The translations under genes and the position numbers were made by a program. A stretch of 64,000 nucleotides of DNA from Mycogone perniciosa (Eukaryota; Ascomycota; Sordariomycetes; Hypocreales; Hypocreaceae). Positions within the stretch are counted from its first letter, which is position 1; each line of letters opens with the position of its first letter. The notes beneath the pieces were generated by a model. It was not told the origin of the DNA. It was given only the letters and a program-made list of their open reading frames with translations, and did not search any database. The DNA lies in NCBI GenBank assembly GCA_025331125.1, contig JAOALB010000008.1, forward strand, positions 248,001 to 312,000, written 5' to 3'. This document shows positions 1 through 10,008 of the stretch, one piece after another.

Positions 1-1199
1 AGATAGTCTCCTCTCTTCCGTTAACCGATATTCTAAATCTCCGACTCGCTTCGAAATCATGGCACGCGCTTGTTTCTCATAACGAAGCACCTATTGTACG
101 ATACCACCTCGATCATCATATCCCTGCCTACGCCCTTCGACTCTACCCAACGAAGGACTCGACCGACATGAATTTCCATTACCTCTGCAGCTTGTGGCAT
201 CGACTTCATGTTGCGGCCAAACTATCATATCTCATGTGCGAATGGATTACCAAGGACATATTTTTGCGGCAAACGGAGGCTCAACGGTTGGCCTTTGCAC
301 CGCAGCAAGAGCGCATGCGTCGACGACTTATCCCCCTTCTCTTCACCGTGTTCCATTTTTTCGAGACATACCGAAAACTACACCTCCAGTATCTTGCCGA
401 TAATGATGGACACGGTTTACTGAAGGAGCCATACACTGTTAATCCTGTGGAGATGCAGATTATGAACATGTACGACAACCAAACACTGTTGAGGGTACAC
501 GAGGTCTTCCCACTAGTCATTTCTTCCTTCTGCCGGCGCCTGCGACCCCCAACATATGTTGGTCGAGTGGAACGGTCTCTTCGAGGTTATCTTAGGGAAC
601 GACCGCCAGACGAAGTTCATGTGGCTATCCTATGTCTCGGCGGGCTTCGCCAAGTGGAAAGGTTATGGGAAATTAAGGGCTATAATAATCGACGGGGTGC
701 AGTTGATACTTGGTACAATTCTCTGACCAAAGAATCTGTGGCCGATACACCGATCAAGGGGCGCCTCGGATTGAAGGGTTTTGGGCGGAAGAAATCGACA
801 ACCGGCGAGCGACCGCCTCGCCGGCCATCATTCACCGAAGGGGGTCGCAGAAGTCCGTGGGGTTCAATGGACGCAACCAACATGGGCTATGACCCTTACA
901 GTGTCTTCAATACCAGTCTGGCCGCTGATGCGCCAATGGCACCACTCGATCGAGAGCAAGTCAAGAGCCTCCTGGCGGATCTTCCCGGCCTTCAGCAAAT
1001 CTGGTTGACAACAGCCGAAGCGATGGTTCTCGACCGAAAAATCGTTCAAAGACCGCAGGATATTAAGCGAAATCAGCAGGTCATGCTTGATCTAATACGT
1101 GAGGATGGAATTGATGAGGAGGATGAGTGGTGGTATGGTCGCAACATTCCTGATTCTGTTCGGCCACCACCAGGTGCGCTTGGTGATGACGCAGACTGA
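1..1199 (+). CDS. F-box protein, 5' end outside the window
   Basis: The frame is open from base 3 to the stop at 1197-1199, so the gene starts upstream of the window; the first ATG seen, at 168, is not the start. The first visible residues, LPLTDILNLRLASKSWHAL (about bases 15-68), match the second half of an F-box, the helical Skp1-binding motif of SCF ubiquitin-ligase substrate receptors. The remaining ~375 residues show no WD40 or leucine-rich repeats, so the substrate-binding part is not recognisable. The C-terminal part is basic and Pro/Arg/Ser-rich (around 780-860) and ends in an acidic tail. No intron is evident. The F-box call is firm from the motif; substrate and pathway are unknown. 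The gene converges on the next gene with about 730 bp between stop codons. Confidence 0.75.
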   Translation, partial: IVSSLPLTDILNLRLASKSWHALVSHNEAPIVRYHLDHHIPAYALRLYPTKDSTDMNFHYLCSLWHRLHVAAKLSYLMCEWITKDIFLRQTEAQRLAFAPQQERMRRRLIPLLFTVFHFFETYRKLHLQYLADNDGHGLLKEPYTVNPVEMQIMNMYDNQTLLRVHEVFPLVISSFCRRLRPPTYVGRVERSLRGYLRERPPDEVHVAILCLGGLRQVERLWEIKGYNNRRGAVDTWYNSLTKESVADTPIKGRLGLKGFGRKKSTTGERPPRRPSFTEGGRRSPWGSMDATNMGYDPYSVFNTSLAADAPMAPLDREQVKSLLADLPGLQQIWLTTAEAMVLDRKIVQRPQDIKRNQQVMLDLIREDGIDEEDEWWYGRNIPDSVRPPPGALGDDAD

Positions 1200-1925
1200 G
1201 ACAGAAAATACTGCTCTTCTGCTGTTGACTGAACCTTTTCTCTCCCTGCCTCTCCACAGGTTGAGCAATTACAATTACAACTACGCACCCTATTTTCCTT
1301 GCGTGTGTGCCCCATGGCACGTGAAAGCATTTACGAGGCGTTCATGGATGAAGGGACCCACGAAGTTGGGTTGTGGCAAAGAGGGTTTACTTTTTTTTTG
1401 GTATAATCTGTTGGAGGGTCTGCATTGGCGCAGCTCAGTCGCATATATGTTGCGCATCCTGTCTGTTACTTTTTTTTTTCCCTTGGGCTCTCATTTGTCT
1501 TTACAGCCAGTGAACTGGAACCCCAGCACTGCTCAAAAGAAATCGCATTGCATAACGTTATACCCAGAGGTATATACATAGATCGCCTTTTGGTATCTCT
1601 CACTCTGTCCCTTTTTAAAAAAAGATGTATGTGATTGGCAGTAGCAGCACTGGCAGCATGCTTTCAGCCCCCTATCTCCTTGCACTTAATGAATGCGTCC
1701 TTCCAAAGCCCCGACTTTTATATCCCTGTTAAGAAATAATCGATGGTTGTTGTCATCATCATTAGACTGCGCTAGCATGGTCCCGAATGCCAGAGATCCC
1801 GTCATATGTAGCAACCCGAAAATTACGATATAGAAATACACCGCTGACAAAACAGAAAAGAAGAGAAAAGAAAAGAAAAGAAAATAGAAGAGCGCCTTCT
1901 AATCTCCCTAAACTCCTGTCGAGCC
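1200..1925. other. Convergent intergenic region
   Basis: This is the 3' flank shared by the F-box gene and the AT-hook gene. It has T-runs near 1389-1399 and 1470-1481 and a purine-only stretch of AAAAG units around 1855-1887. The short open frames here look random. I see no gene or RNA. Confidence 0.6.
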
Positions 1926-4400
1926 CTATCGGTGGCTCATGGCTTGGTAGAGTTGTTCGCGAATGTTTGGCTCTGCAAGGGCTGCCTCAAGCTGTGAGGA
2001 GTCGCCGAATGCTGCGGCCGTAACGTCCTGCACGTCGCGGTCGTTGAGGCCATAGTCCATGCCTATGTAGCTGTGTTCCCCGAAGCTCTGGAACTGGCTC
2101 ATGTTGGACGCTGATGCAGACGACGAAGAGACCTGCTGGTTACTGTAGCCGGAAGTTTGTCGACTTGCTGCTTGGCCTTGCTGGCTTCTTGCACCGGCTA
2201 CGGCACCTTGTTGGACCATATTGACGACATTATCGTTGCTAGTGCCCTGCCTCGCCATGTTGGATGAGAATTGGCTGGACTGGCCACTCCTACTTTGGCC
2301 AAAACCGCCGCTGGGATTTCCCACTTGTCCCAATTGACCCGACATTTGTCTCTGGTGAGTATAATAAGCCTGTGAGCCCATGTTCATTTGTGGAGCGCTA
2401 TAGACTGATGGCGCCTGGCTTCTGGATGATGGCATGTTCCCCTGTTGGTGTTGAGGTTTCATGCGCATACCCTGGGTCTGCAGTTGGATCTTGCGAGGGG
2501 AAAACTGTTGATTTTGTTGTTGGTGGTTTTGGGACGGCTGACCGTGGGTTTGCGGGGGCGACTGTTGTTGCAAGTTATGAGTCTGTTGCTGATGCTGCTG
2601 GAAGGGCTGGTTTGTACTCTTTCGAGAGTTGCCCGATATCTGGTTATCAAAGTTGCCCGAGGAGAGAGATTGAGAAACATTGCTGAAATTGTTGTTCATA
2701 ACGGGCGATGTGGCCATGCCTAGTTGAGGGGAGTGCGACTCCATGCTGTTGAAACTGGGATTCTGGTGAGTTTCTCTTGACACTCGGGGACGCTTCATAT
2801 TTGTCATGTTCTCGGTTGTTGTATGATGAGTGGGTGTCTTCTCATAATATTGTATCCGTGGAGAGACATCTGTACTCGTAATTACGGATGTCGAATCACC
2901 GCCTTGCGTCGCCTCGCCAGCTTTTCTCTTCCGGGGCAATGGCTGGCTGCCTGGATTCGTGCCTTGTTGATTACTCTCATGCGATTGCGTTACTGGGACA
3001 GCCCAATTCTCTGTACCAATTACTGTTGTTGGCTCGCTCACTGGAGGCTGTCTCATCCCTATCGACTTAGCTTGCTCCAGTGTGTTCCTTTGTATCGTTG
3101 GTGACAACTGTTGCTGCTCTGTTCTGGCATGCGTTGTTTTCCTACGTGGTGCCTGGATAGCTTGGCCCGGGGCGGATTTCTGTATTAATGGGGAGCGAGA
3201 CGTTTGATTTGAGTTGGCGGATGATGGTGGTGGTACATGGGTTATGTCCGGAGTTCCTTGGCCAGACTCAGAAGCGTTCTTGGGTCGGTTCTTGGATCCT
3301 TTCGGACGGCCCCTCTTTTTCGCGGTCCCTGGTGTACTCATCATGCTAGAATCAGGGTCAAACTGCGTCGCCACCTGTGAATGGGACGAGGACGTCGGTA
3401 GTAAATTTTGAGACTGCTCAAGGACACTTCGAGGCTCTTGCAGTTGAGACCCTTGACTCAATTCCACTTGAGTGAGGTTGCTGATATTTAGCAAGGCGGA
3501 ATTTGACTCATCGATGGAGTCGGCTTGATTAGAGGAAGATAGCCCGCCGATAGATTTCCGGACGCCCTTGTCCTTACGCGGCTTAGAACTTTTGCTCCCC
3601 TTTGGCCTTCCCCGTGGTCTCTTGAACGACGCTGTAGGGGTGCTTGTGGCATTCGTATTATTGCCTGAAGCCTGGGCAGGTGCCGATGAAGGAGCGAAGG
3701 CGGAGGCCGGAGTAGAAGTTGGTGTAACAGCAGTTGTAATCGCATTCGTATTCGTTGCCGTTGATGATGGGAGGTGCTCTAGTGCTGGATGGGGTGCAAT
3801 CGCGGCAGGATTCCCTTCAATAGGAGGGAATATTTCCCCGATCCAGCCTACAAAAACAGAGCCTTGGCCGTTGTTTCTTGCGCTCTCGGGAAATAGACCA
3901 CCGTTTGAAGGCGGAGCTCCAGGAATGCCGCCGAAGTAGGCCAGAGCTTTACATAGTTGATCAACCACTACAACCGGGTGCAGGCTGCGCAGCAAGGTAA
4001 GCAGTCGAGCTTGCTCGGCCTTGGTATCGTGCGGCGGGGGCCCGATGTGGTGTGCTGCTGGAGTATATGGGCCATTTTGCGGAGTCATAGGTGCTGTGAA
4101 GGAAATGCGAGAGTCTGATTCTGGCTGTGGATTCCAGGCAAGCTTACTGCGCTTGATTGACTGATAGCCACGCATATTCGCTAGCCTTGCGGCTGCCTCT
4201 GTTTCCTCGCTCGTGCGTTTCGCGGCGGCATTTCGTAGGGCGGCCTGAGAGCTGTTGATGTCGATATGCATAACACCAAAGTTGCCGTTCTTGTTATCGG
4301 CCTTGCCCTTGAGCTTACTGGGCACCGGGTTTTTGACTCGGCCATCGGTGGTTTGAATAGACGCCGTCTCATTGGCTTCGCTTATGTCTAGCAATGTCAT
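1926..4400 (-). CDS. AT-hook DNA-binding protein, disordered and Gln-rich
   Basis: This is a single-exon frame of 824 residues. The first ATG is at 4400, with an in-frame stop just upstream. Two AT-hook motifs, KRPRGRPKGSK (about residues 259-270) and KKRGRPKGSK (about 359-370), are the classic GRP cores that enter the minor groove of AT-rich DNA, so a nuclear chromatin or transcription role is likely. A short ordered, hydrophobic block at about residues 134-165 (contains LLTLLRSLHPVVVVDQLC) precedes them and is the only part that looks folded. The rest is Ser/Pro/Asn/Gln-rich, with Gln runs at about 600-650, as in fungal transcription regulators. I cannot name the orthologue. An upstream exon cannot be excluded. 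It shares a ~1 kb divergent promoter region with VMA5. Confidence 0.8.
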   Translation of the reverse strand: MTLLDISEANETASIQTTDGRVKNPVPSKLKGKADNKNGNFGVMHIDINSSQAALRNAAAKRTSEETEAAARLANMRGYQSIKRSKLAWNPQPESDSRISFTAPMTPQNGPYTPAAHHIGPPPHDTKAEQARLLTLLRSLHPVVVVDQLCKALAYFGGIPGAPPSNGGLFPESARNNGQGSVFVGWIGEIFPPIEGNPAAIAPHPALEHLPSSTATNTNAITTAVTPTSTPASAFAPSSAPAQASGNNTNATSTPTASFKRPRGRPKGSKSSKPRKDKGVRKSIGGLSSSNQADSIDESNSALLNISNLTQVELSQGSQLQEPRSVLEQSQNLLPTSSSHSQVATQFDPDSSMMSTPGTAKKRGRPKGSKNRPKNASESGQGTPDITHVPPPSSANSNQTSRSPLIQKSAPGQAIQAPRRKTTHARTEQQQLSPTIQRNTLEQAKSIGMRQPPVSEPTTVIGTENWAVPVTQSHESNQQGTNPGSQPLPRKRKAGEATQGGDSTSVITSTDVSPRIQYYEKTPTHHTTTENMTNMKRPRVSRETHQNPSFNSMESHSPQLGMATSPVMNNNFSNVSQSLSSGNFDNQISGNSRKSTNQPFQQHQQQTHNLQQQSPPQTHGQPSQNHQQQNQQFSPRKIQLQTQGMRMKPQHQQGNMPSSRSQAPSVYSAPQMNMGSQAYYTHQRQMSGQLGQVGNPSGGFGQSRSGQSSQFSSNMARQGTSNDNVVNMVQQGAVAGARSQQGQAASRQTSGYSNQQVSSSSASASNMSQFQSFGEHSYIGMDYGLNDRDVQDVTAAAFGDSSQLEAALAEPNIREQLYQAMSHR

Positions 4401-5440
4401 GAGCAACTCGATTGTTCACCAGGAACTTGATGCGCCATGTCTACGTACCGCGAGTTGCAATGCCGGCGGGTGTCGAGGGTTTTTGGACAGACGTTGAAGA
4501 ATGCTCTCGTGCGCCATCGGGTCTCACTGGCCCGTCATCGGAAGGCGGCGAAGTACTGATCGTGGCAGTCGCAGAAGCTGTTGAGCGCAGGTCAGATACA
4601 ACACAGGGCAAGACGAAGGGAATATGGCGACGAACCAGGAGCTGAAGCCATGGTGCTGAGAGGGGTCCTGATCTGATGCGCCAGGAGGCCGCTTCATGCC
4701 CACGCGTAGGCGGGTTGGCGCTGGGGAGTTGGAGGCACGGACAAAATTGAACGATGGGAAGAGTCCTCGAGTCCCCTCTTAGCGACGGCTCACATGGTCC
4801 AGAGAAGAAGAGCGGCCAATTGTCCTGTCCTTTGCGTTAGGAGCTCGGGCTTCTCGCGTCGCGGGCTGGTGAGCTGTCCATGGCCTGGCAAAGGTGTTGG
4901 TGGTGCATGGCGCTCGTCTTGTTTCGTGAAGTACGTACCATCGTTCTGCTGAAAAAACAGCTCCAGGTACAGTGGTTCCTGCCTGAATAGTACTAGTGCC
5001 CCGTTATTGGAATAATATCTTTAGTAGACTACCCTATTTAGACTGAATGGCTCCCGCAATGCGATGAATATTCCCATACCGAATGCGAGTAGTGCTTAAA
5101 CGGGGGAGTTGGGTGGCTGTTCGTCAGTGGCTCCACCACTGAAGCCGCCAGATTAGTGGGCACTGGTCACTGCTGGCTGGCTTGGTCCACTGAATCGAGC
5201 TGGCCCAGAGCTGTACAGGACAGTGGCATCCTACTACCGTACCGAACGAACAGGGACGGACAACGGCGAGCTTCTCAGGGAAGAGCTCTGGCAATTATTA
5301 CAAACTACTGCATCTTGGTATTCCGCATCGCATAATAGAGCGACTGTTGTTGAGAACGCCAAGGCACCTTTTCCCTCTCCTCTTTGCTCCTCTGCTCGTT
5401 GTTCCTCTCTCCTCCCGCTCGCCCTGTGACGACGCTCGTC
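4401..5440. promoter_or_regulatory. Divergent promoter region, AT-hook gene and VMA5
   Basis: About 1 kb lies between two divergent starts. CAGTGG or its complement occurs five times (4970, 5125, 5136, 5187, 5221). An AT-rich patch lies at 4985-5045. A pyrimidine-rich leader (about 5367-5425) runs up to the VMA5 ATG, as is common for highly expressed fungal genes. The small open frames at 4412-4645 and 5223-5429 look like leader sequence and not genes. Confidence 0.55.
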
Positions 5441-6946
5441 ATGTCGACTAAATACGCCCTTGTATCGCTTCCCCTCGGTGTCTTCGACTCCAGCGACCGG
5501 AACGATGCCATCTCATCTCTAAGCGCAACCATCTCCCCCGATAATGGCACCGTGCTGCCCTTCCACATCCCCGACTTCAAGATCGGTACCTTAGATCTCC
5601 TCGTTCAGCAAGCCGATGACCTGGTCAAGCTCGAGACTGCGTGTCAGTCGGTCGTAGCCAAGGTTGCCGACTCGCTGCGCACCGTTCTTAACAATGACGA
5701 GGACCGAATGGCCTCGTACAAGATGGTCAACGATAGTCAGTGCAACAAAGCATTCTTTTCTTATCCCAGTCGAACAGCTGAAGGGACTGAGACTGACAAC
5801 TTCTGTCAGAACCGACCGACCACTACCTGCGCAACTTCAGCTGGAATAAGATGCGGTACCGAGCCGACAAACCCCTGGGAGAGCTCATTGATACCCTCCA
5901 CAAGGTGCGCCCCCCATCTGTCATGGTCCGGTGCGATCGCTCACACTTCTGGCTCTTGTAGGAGCTGAACACGGTAGACAACGACGTCAAAACCAAGTTC
6001 AACCAGTACAACACGGTCAAGACGAACCTCGCGGCGCTGCATCGACGGCAGACGTAAGTACAAAGAACACGAACTTGCTGGCAGTCAATTGACATGTCTT
6101 GGGCTCTAGTGGTAACCTCGCTACCAAATCCCTCACCCCCGTGGTTGATCCGTCGCTTCTCCTCCAAGACTCGGAGTACCTTGAGACTCACCTCATAGCC
6201 GTACCGACGAATGCGAAGAAGGACTTCATCAAAAGCTATGAGACCCTGTCCCCCATGGTAGTGCCTCGATCCTCCATTGAGGTTGATCACGACGACGAAT
6301 TCACCCTGTTCGCGGTCGTAACCTTTAAGAAACACAGCGCCGAATTTCTGCAGAAGTGCCGAGAGCAAAAGTGGACTCCCCGTCAGTACAAGTATGTCGA
6401 AGGTGGCAGGGAAGAAGAGCAGCGCGAACTAGACCGCGTCACAAATGAGGAGCGCAAGGTCTGCGGAGAGGCTCTGCGCATGGGACGGACTGGCTGGAGC
6501 GAGAGTGTCATGATCTGGGTTCATGTCTTGACTCTGCGCGTCTTCGTCGAGGCGGTACTGCGATATGGTTTGCCCCTTGACTATGCGACTGCCCTGATTA
6601 AGGTATGTGGTCCTGTCTTTTCCGCTTCAGAATTGTGTTTGGCAATTACGAGCCTATTCTATCATCTTCATTCGCTACCTACCATTCATGACATTGGCGC
6701 TATGTTTTATTGTAGAGTACGACTAACCATGGTGCGCAGACGACACCGAAGCTGGCGGGTAAGGTGAAGACAGCTTTGGATTCGAAATATTCATTTCTGG
6801 GAGGCAACGCATTTGGCAGGGACAAGCACGGCAGAGTGACAAAGGATGACGCCGCCCTCAGCAGCGAGATGGCTGCAGCCGGGCTGGGGACAGGTGAAGG
6901 GCACGAATACACAGCCTACGTCTATTACGAAGCTGAGTTTCCTTGA
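5441..6946 (+). CDS. VMA5: V-type H+-ATPase subunit C (stator of the V1 sector)
   Basis: Five exons: 5441-5735, 5810-5904, 5962-6053, 6110-6602, 6740-6946, giving 393 residues, close to the 392 of yeast Vma5. The start MSTKYALVSLP, the middle block DHYLRNFSWNKMRY and the C-terminal LGGNAFGRDKHGRV and YTAYVYYEAEFP blocks are family signatures. Subunit C bridges the V1 peripheral stalks to the V0 subunit a and is released when the pump disassembles reversibly, so the protein acts on the cytosolic face of vacuoles and other acidic organelles. The last intron has an ACTAAC branch site at 6722, only about 15 nt before the 3' splice site. Phases close across all junctions. Confidence 0.96.
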
Positions 6947-7108
6947 AAGGGACTATCCAAGGGACTGCCTCTCTCTCATTGACGCCTGTGTTTTCTATTT
7001 TTTTTGGCGATATCACCCTCTAAAAACAGAGCTGGGGGCGGGGCGAATAGCATTACAATTCACAGAATACCCTCTTCGTCTTTTTTCCCTCTCCGTCTTT
7101 TCTAAATC

Positions 7109-7931
7109 TTAGCCTGACTTGACATAGCCCATGTCAGTGAGCCATTTCATGATCTGAGCCACGGACTCCTCTACGGTGTTCTCGTGTGTCTTGATGATGA
7201 TTTCGGGGTTGACAGGCTCCTCATAAGGGGCGGAGATGCCGGTGAACTCTTTGATCTCGCCAGCACGAGCCTTCTTGTAGAGACCCTTGGGGTCACGCTG
7301 CTCGGCGACCTCGAGGGGCACGTCGACGTAGACTTCGACGAAGGGGATGGGCTCGTCGCCGCCCTGGTTGGTTTGGTTGTGTAGGTCGCGGGCGAGGTCG
7401 CGGTCTGCGCGGTAGGGAGAGATGAAGGAGGTAATAGCAATGGTTGCGGAATCGGCAAAGAGTTTGGCGACCTAGATTGTATTGCCATGTAAGCCTATGG
7501 ATGGCCCACCGTCTCCTGGGGGGGACAAGTACTGACCTCGGAGATTCGGCGGATGTTCTCATTGCGGTCCTTTTCAGAGAAGCCGAGGTCCTTGTTCAGA
7601 CCGAAGCGAACATTGTCGCCGTCGAGTCGGTACGCCGCGATGCCGAGATGGAGGAGGTGCTGTTCGAGCGCTGTGGCGACGGTGGATTTGCCAGAGGCGG
7701 AGAGGCCGGTGAGCCAGATGGTGAGGCCGCGCTGGCCGCGGAGCTGATTGCGCTCACGGCGCGAGAGAGAAGGATGCCATGTGATGTTGCTGTAGGGGCA
7801 TAAGAAGAGTTGGATCAGTTATCGCGAAGGAGGCTCGTGATGGCGGGGTATGGGAAGCAGATAAGGTGGGGGGAGATGTCGATTTATGGAGGGGCAGAGA
7901 AAGAGAGAGAGACAACAACGTACGTAGCCAT
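7109..7931 (-). CDS. MET14: Adenylyl-sulfate (APS) kinase
   Basis: Three exons on the minus strand: 7931-7924 (only ATGGCTAC), 7789-7537 and 7471-7109, giving 207 residues, the usual length. The enzyme phosphorylates APS to PAPS with ATP in sulfate assimilation. The P-loop GLSASGKST is at residues 31-39; the DGDNVRFGLNKDLGFSE block and the FISPYRADRD and EVYVDVPLEVAEQRDPKGLY segments are typical. The 8-nt first coding exon is supported because it supplies the conserved MAT before NITWHPSLSR with donor GTACGT and acceptor CTACAG in correct phase. The gene converges on VMA5 with 162 bp between stops. I looked for a Cys3/MetR-type site upstream and saw none that was convincing. Confidence 0.95.
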
Positions 7932-8502
7932 TGTATGGGGTATCTTGCGAAAGAACGGATGAATAAAGGAACAGAATATAAGTATATACTGGAGTTGAGG
8001 TTCTAGTCTGTCTGTCTATCCGACTTGATGCGATTATGGGAGGAAAGAGAAGAAGAGAGGCAGATTGGTTCACGCGCAGGGCCAGGCTTTCTTTTTACTG
8101 GACATTCTCCCTCGCCATCTGCGCGATCTCTTCCCTTCATGACACAACACTTTTCTGCCCATCTCTCAATCAGCCATACCCACAATCTACTCTATGGAGT
8201 TTACGCCGCCAAGGCAGAGCCAATGTGCTCATTCCGGAGGCCAATGGCGACAGTCCGAAACCGCCGACTTCCGCCGCCCCGCCCATCTACTCTATAGAGC
8301 ACTCCATGCCCGATATGGCATTTCTACTATCTACTCCAAATCCGGAACGTCATTGGATCTATAAGCAAAAACTCATCCGTATATGCAATTTTAATGTATC
8401 GGTATACTTAACAAACATATGGCAGTTGTTCTTTGCAGTCATCATGTCCGTCTAGAGTCTGTAGGGACAGGTAGGCCAATGTCGAGCGCCTCTATCAAGG
8501 CC
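7932..8502. promoter_or_regulatory. APS kinase promoter region and thioesterase 3' flank
   Basis: This 570-bp region lies upstream of the APS kinase start and downstream of the thioesterase stop. It has a purine-rich patch at 8037-8062. No gene or structured element stands out. Confidence 0.5.
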
Positions 8503-9473
8503 TTATTTAAGCACCGGCAGCACCTAAGTTCACAGACACAAGTCAGTCCGCATACATCTTGCTTGTCCAAGACACACCGGTTATGGTGCAAGACTTACCG
8601 CAGCATACTTGGGCGAGATGAACAAGCCCTTGGCCTCAGCTAAGATGGTCGGCTTCTCCCCCGGGTTCACAAGCGTCTCGACATGGCCCTCAACCCACGC
8701 CTTGCGGCCTTCAACCTTGACTGTGCGCCCGCGCAGGACAAGGAAACTGCCCGCTGGCGTGGGCTTGCGGTAGTTGATCTCGAGGTTGGCTGTGACAGCA
8801 ACATTATTCGGCACCGCACCGAAACAGGACCGAGCGAGGCCCTCATCCAGTATCGCCGCAAGGAATCCACCGTGGATTATGCCTGGGTAGCCGCACAGCT
8901 GCTCGCCTACATATGCAATGCTGGTGATTGACTTGCCGTCCTCGGTCCATACAAATGGTGGAACCACCATCTTGCCTGGCCCTTGCAGCGTCCCTGCTGT
9001 GAGACTCTTGGCCCGGTACGCCGGCGCCATCTTCAGGTGTGGCCGAGACTCCGTCAGCTCTGGGCGCGAGCGAAGCTCCTTGACCAGCGGGTGGTTGTTG
9101 ATCGACTCCTCGACTCGCCGCGCGTCGTCGTTGTCCGGGACGAATAGACTAAGGGTATCGGCGTCTGAGTAAGGGGACAGACCCTTTCGCATCATCGTGT
9201 ACCAGGTAGCCGCTACGCCGATGCCGCCGAAGGCGATACCGTAAAGGGCCAGCCCGACGCCCCGTCCAATTCGTCTCTGCGAGCCTAGTCCATGACGATG
9301 TAATAGTTAGCCTGATTTCCCTTCTCTTTTCAAAGTCATTGGCCTTTAAAGAACTCACCTTGCGCAGCTTCGGCGTAGCATCGCCGTTGACCAGCCTTGA
9401 GGGAAGATGGCTGCTGGCGCCAGGCCACCTGGCCGATACGCCGCCCGCTGCGGCCAACTTGTTGACTGAACAT
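8503..9473 (-). CDS. Mitochondrial hotdog-fold thioesterase family protein
   Basis: Three exons on the minus strand: 9473-9359, 9284-8599 and 8523-8503, giving 273 residues. The start was chosen because the ATG at 9473 opens a presequence rich in Arg/Gln and free of Asp/Glu up to RRCYAEAAQ, as expected for mitochondrial import. A hydrophobic Gly-rich stretch follows (LALYGIAFGGIGVAATWYT), possibly one membrane span. The hotdog domain carries GIIHGGFLAAILDE, the HGG...DE active-site signature of acyl-CoA thioesterases, then FLVLRGRTVKVEGRKAWVEG. The likely role is hydrolysis of an acyl-CoA in or at mitochondria, in the THEM4/Fmp10-like group; the substrate is not deducible. The last exon adds only VLPVLK. 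Confidence 0.85.
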
Positions 9474-10008
9474 GTCGATTCAACCTTTTCAGTCCTGGCT
9501 CTCCTTGGCGGGAAAAAATGGGTTGACACAAGGCCACAGGCGATGCTCGAGATACAGCGCTTTCTTCTCCTGGCAGGTGTTTGTGTCGGCGGTTTAATAT
9601 GATGTCGCAACTTTCTGCGGGAGCTCAAGGCTCTGCCCCAGTTAACCCGCTGTTAGCCACTATCAACGCTTTGAGTGACCTCGGATACTCCGCATTATTC
9701 CATTTGTCCCGTTATCAACATGGTACCTTATAATATCGGTTTCCCGAATACGACGCTGAAGAGCGTTTGAGGAGCCAAGAATATCCTAAATAAGACAATT
9801 CGGATTCACATTCGTCCATGCCAATCTTATTACACGTAGTCGCTCAGATAACAAGACTGTCAAAAAGTCATCTATCCCTCAAGACTTGATTGGCGCCGTA
9901 ATACTGCCATACTGTGAATCAAATAACGGTATTATTGTTTCTTTTCGTATCCTGTGCCTTTGAATATCAGACTCAGAAATACTCAGTGCTATCCCGAACG
10001 CCTCCATT
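9474..10008. other. Intergenic region between thioesterase and MAK21
   Basis: This holds the upstream region of the thioesterase and the 3' flank of MAK21, both on the minus strand. No gene or notable motif is seen. Confidence 0.5.

Noticed and set aside
4412..4645. 77-codon plus-strand frame just upstream of the AT-hook gene
   Set aside because: It lies in the leader of the divergent minus-strand gene and lacks coding character.
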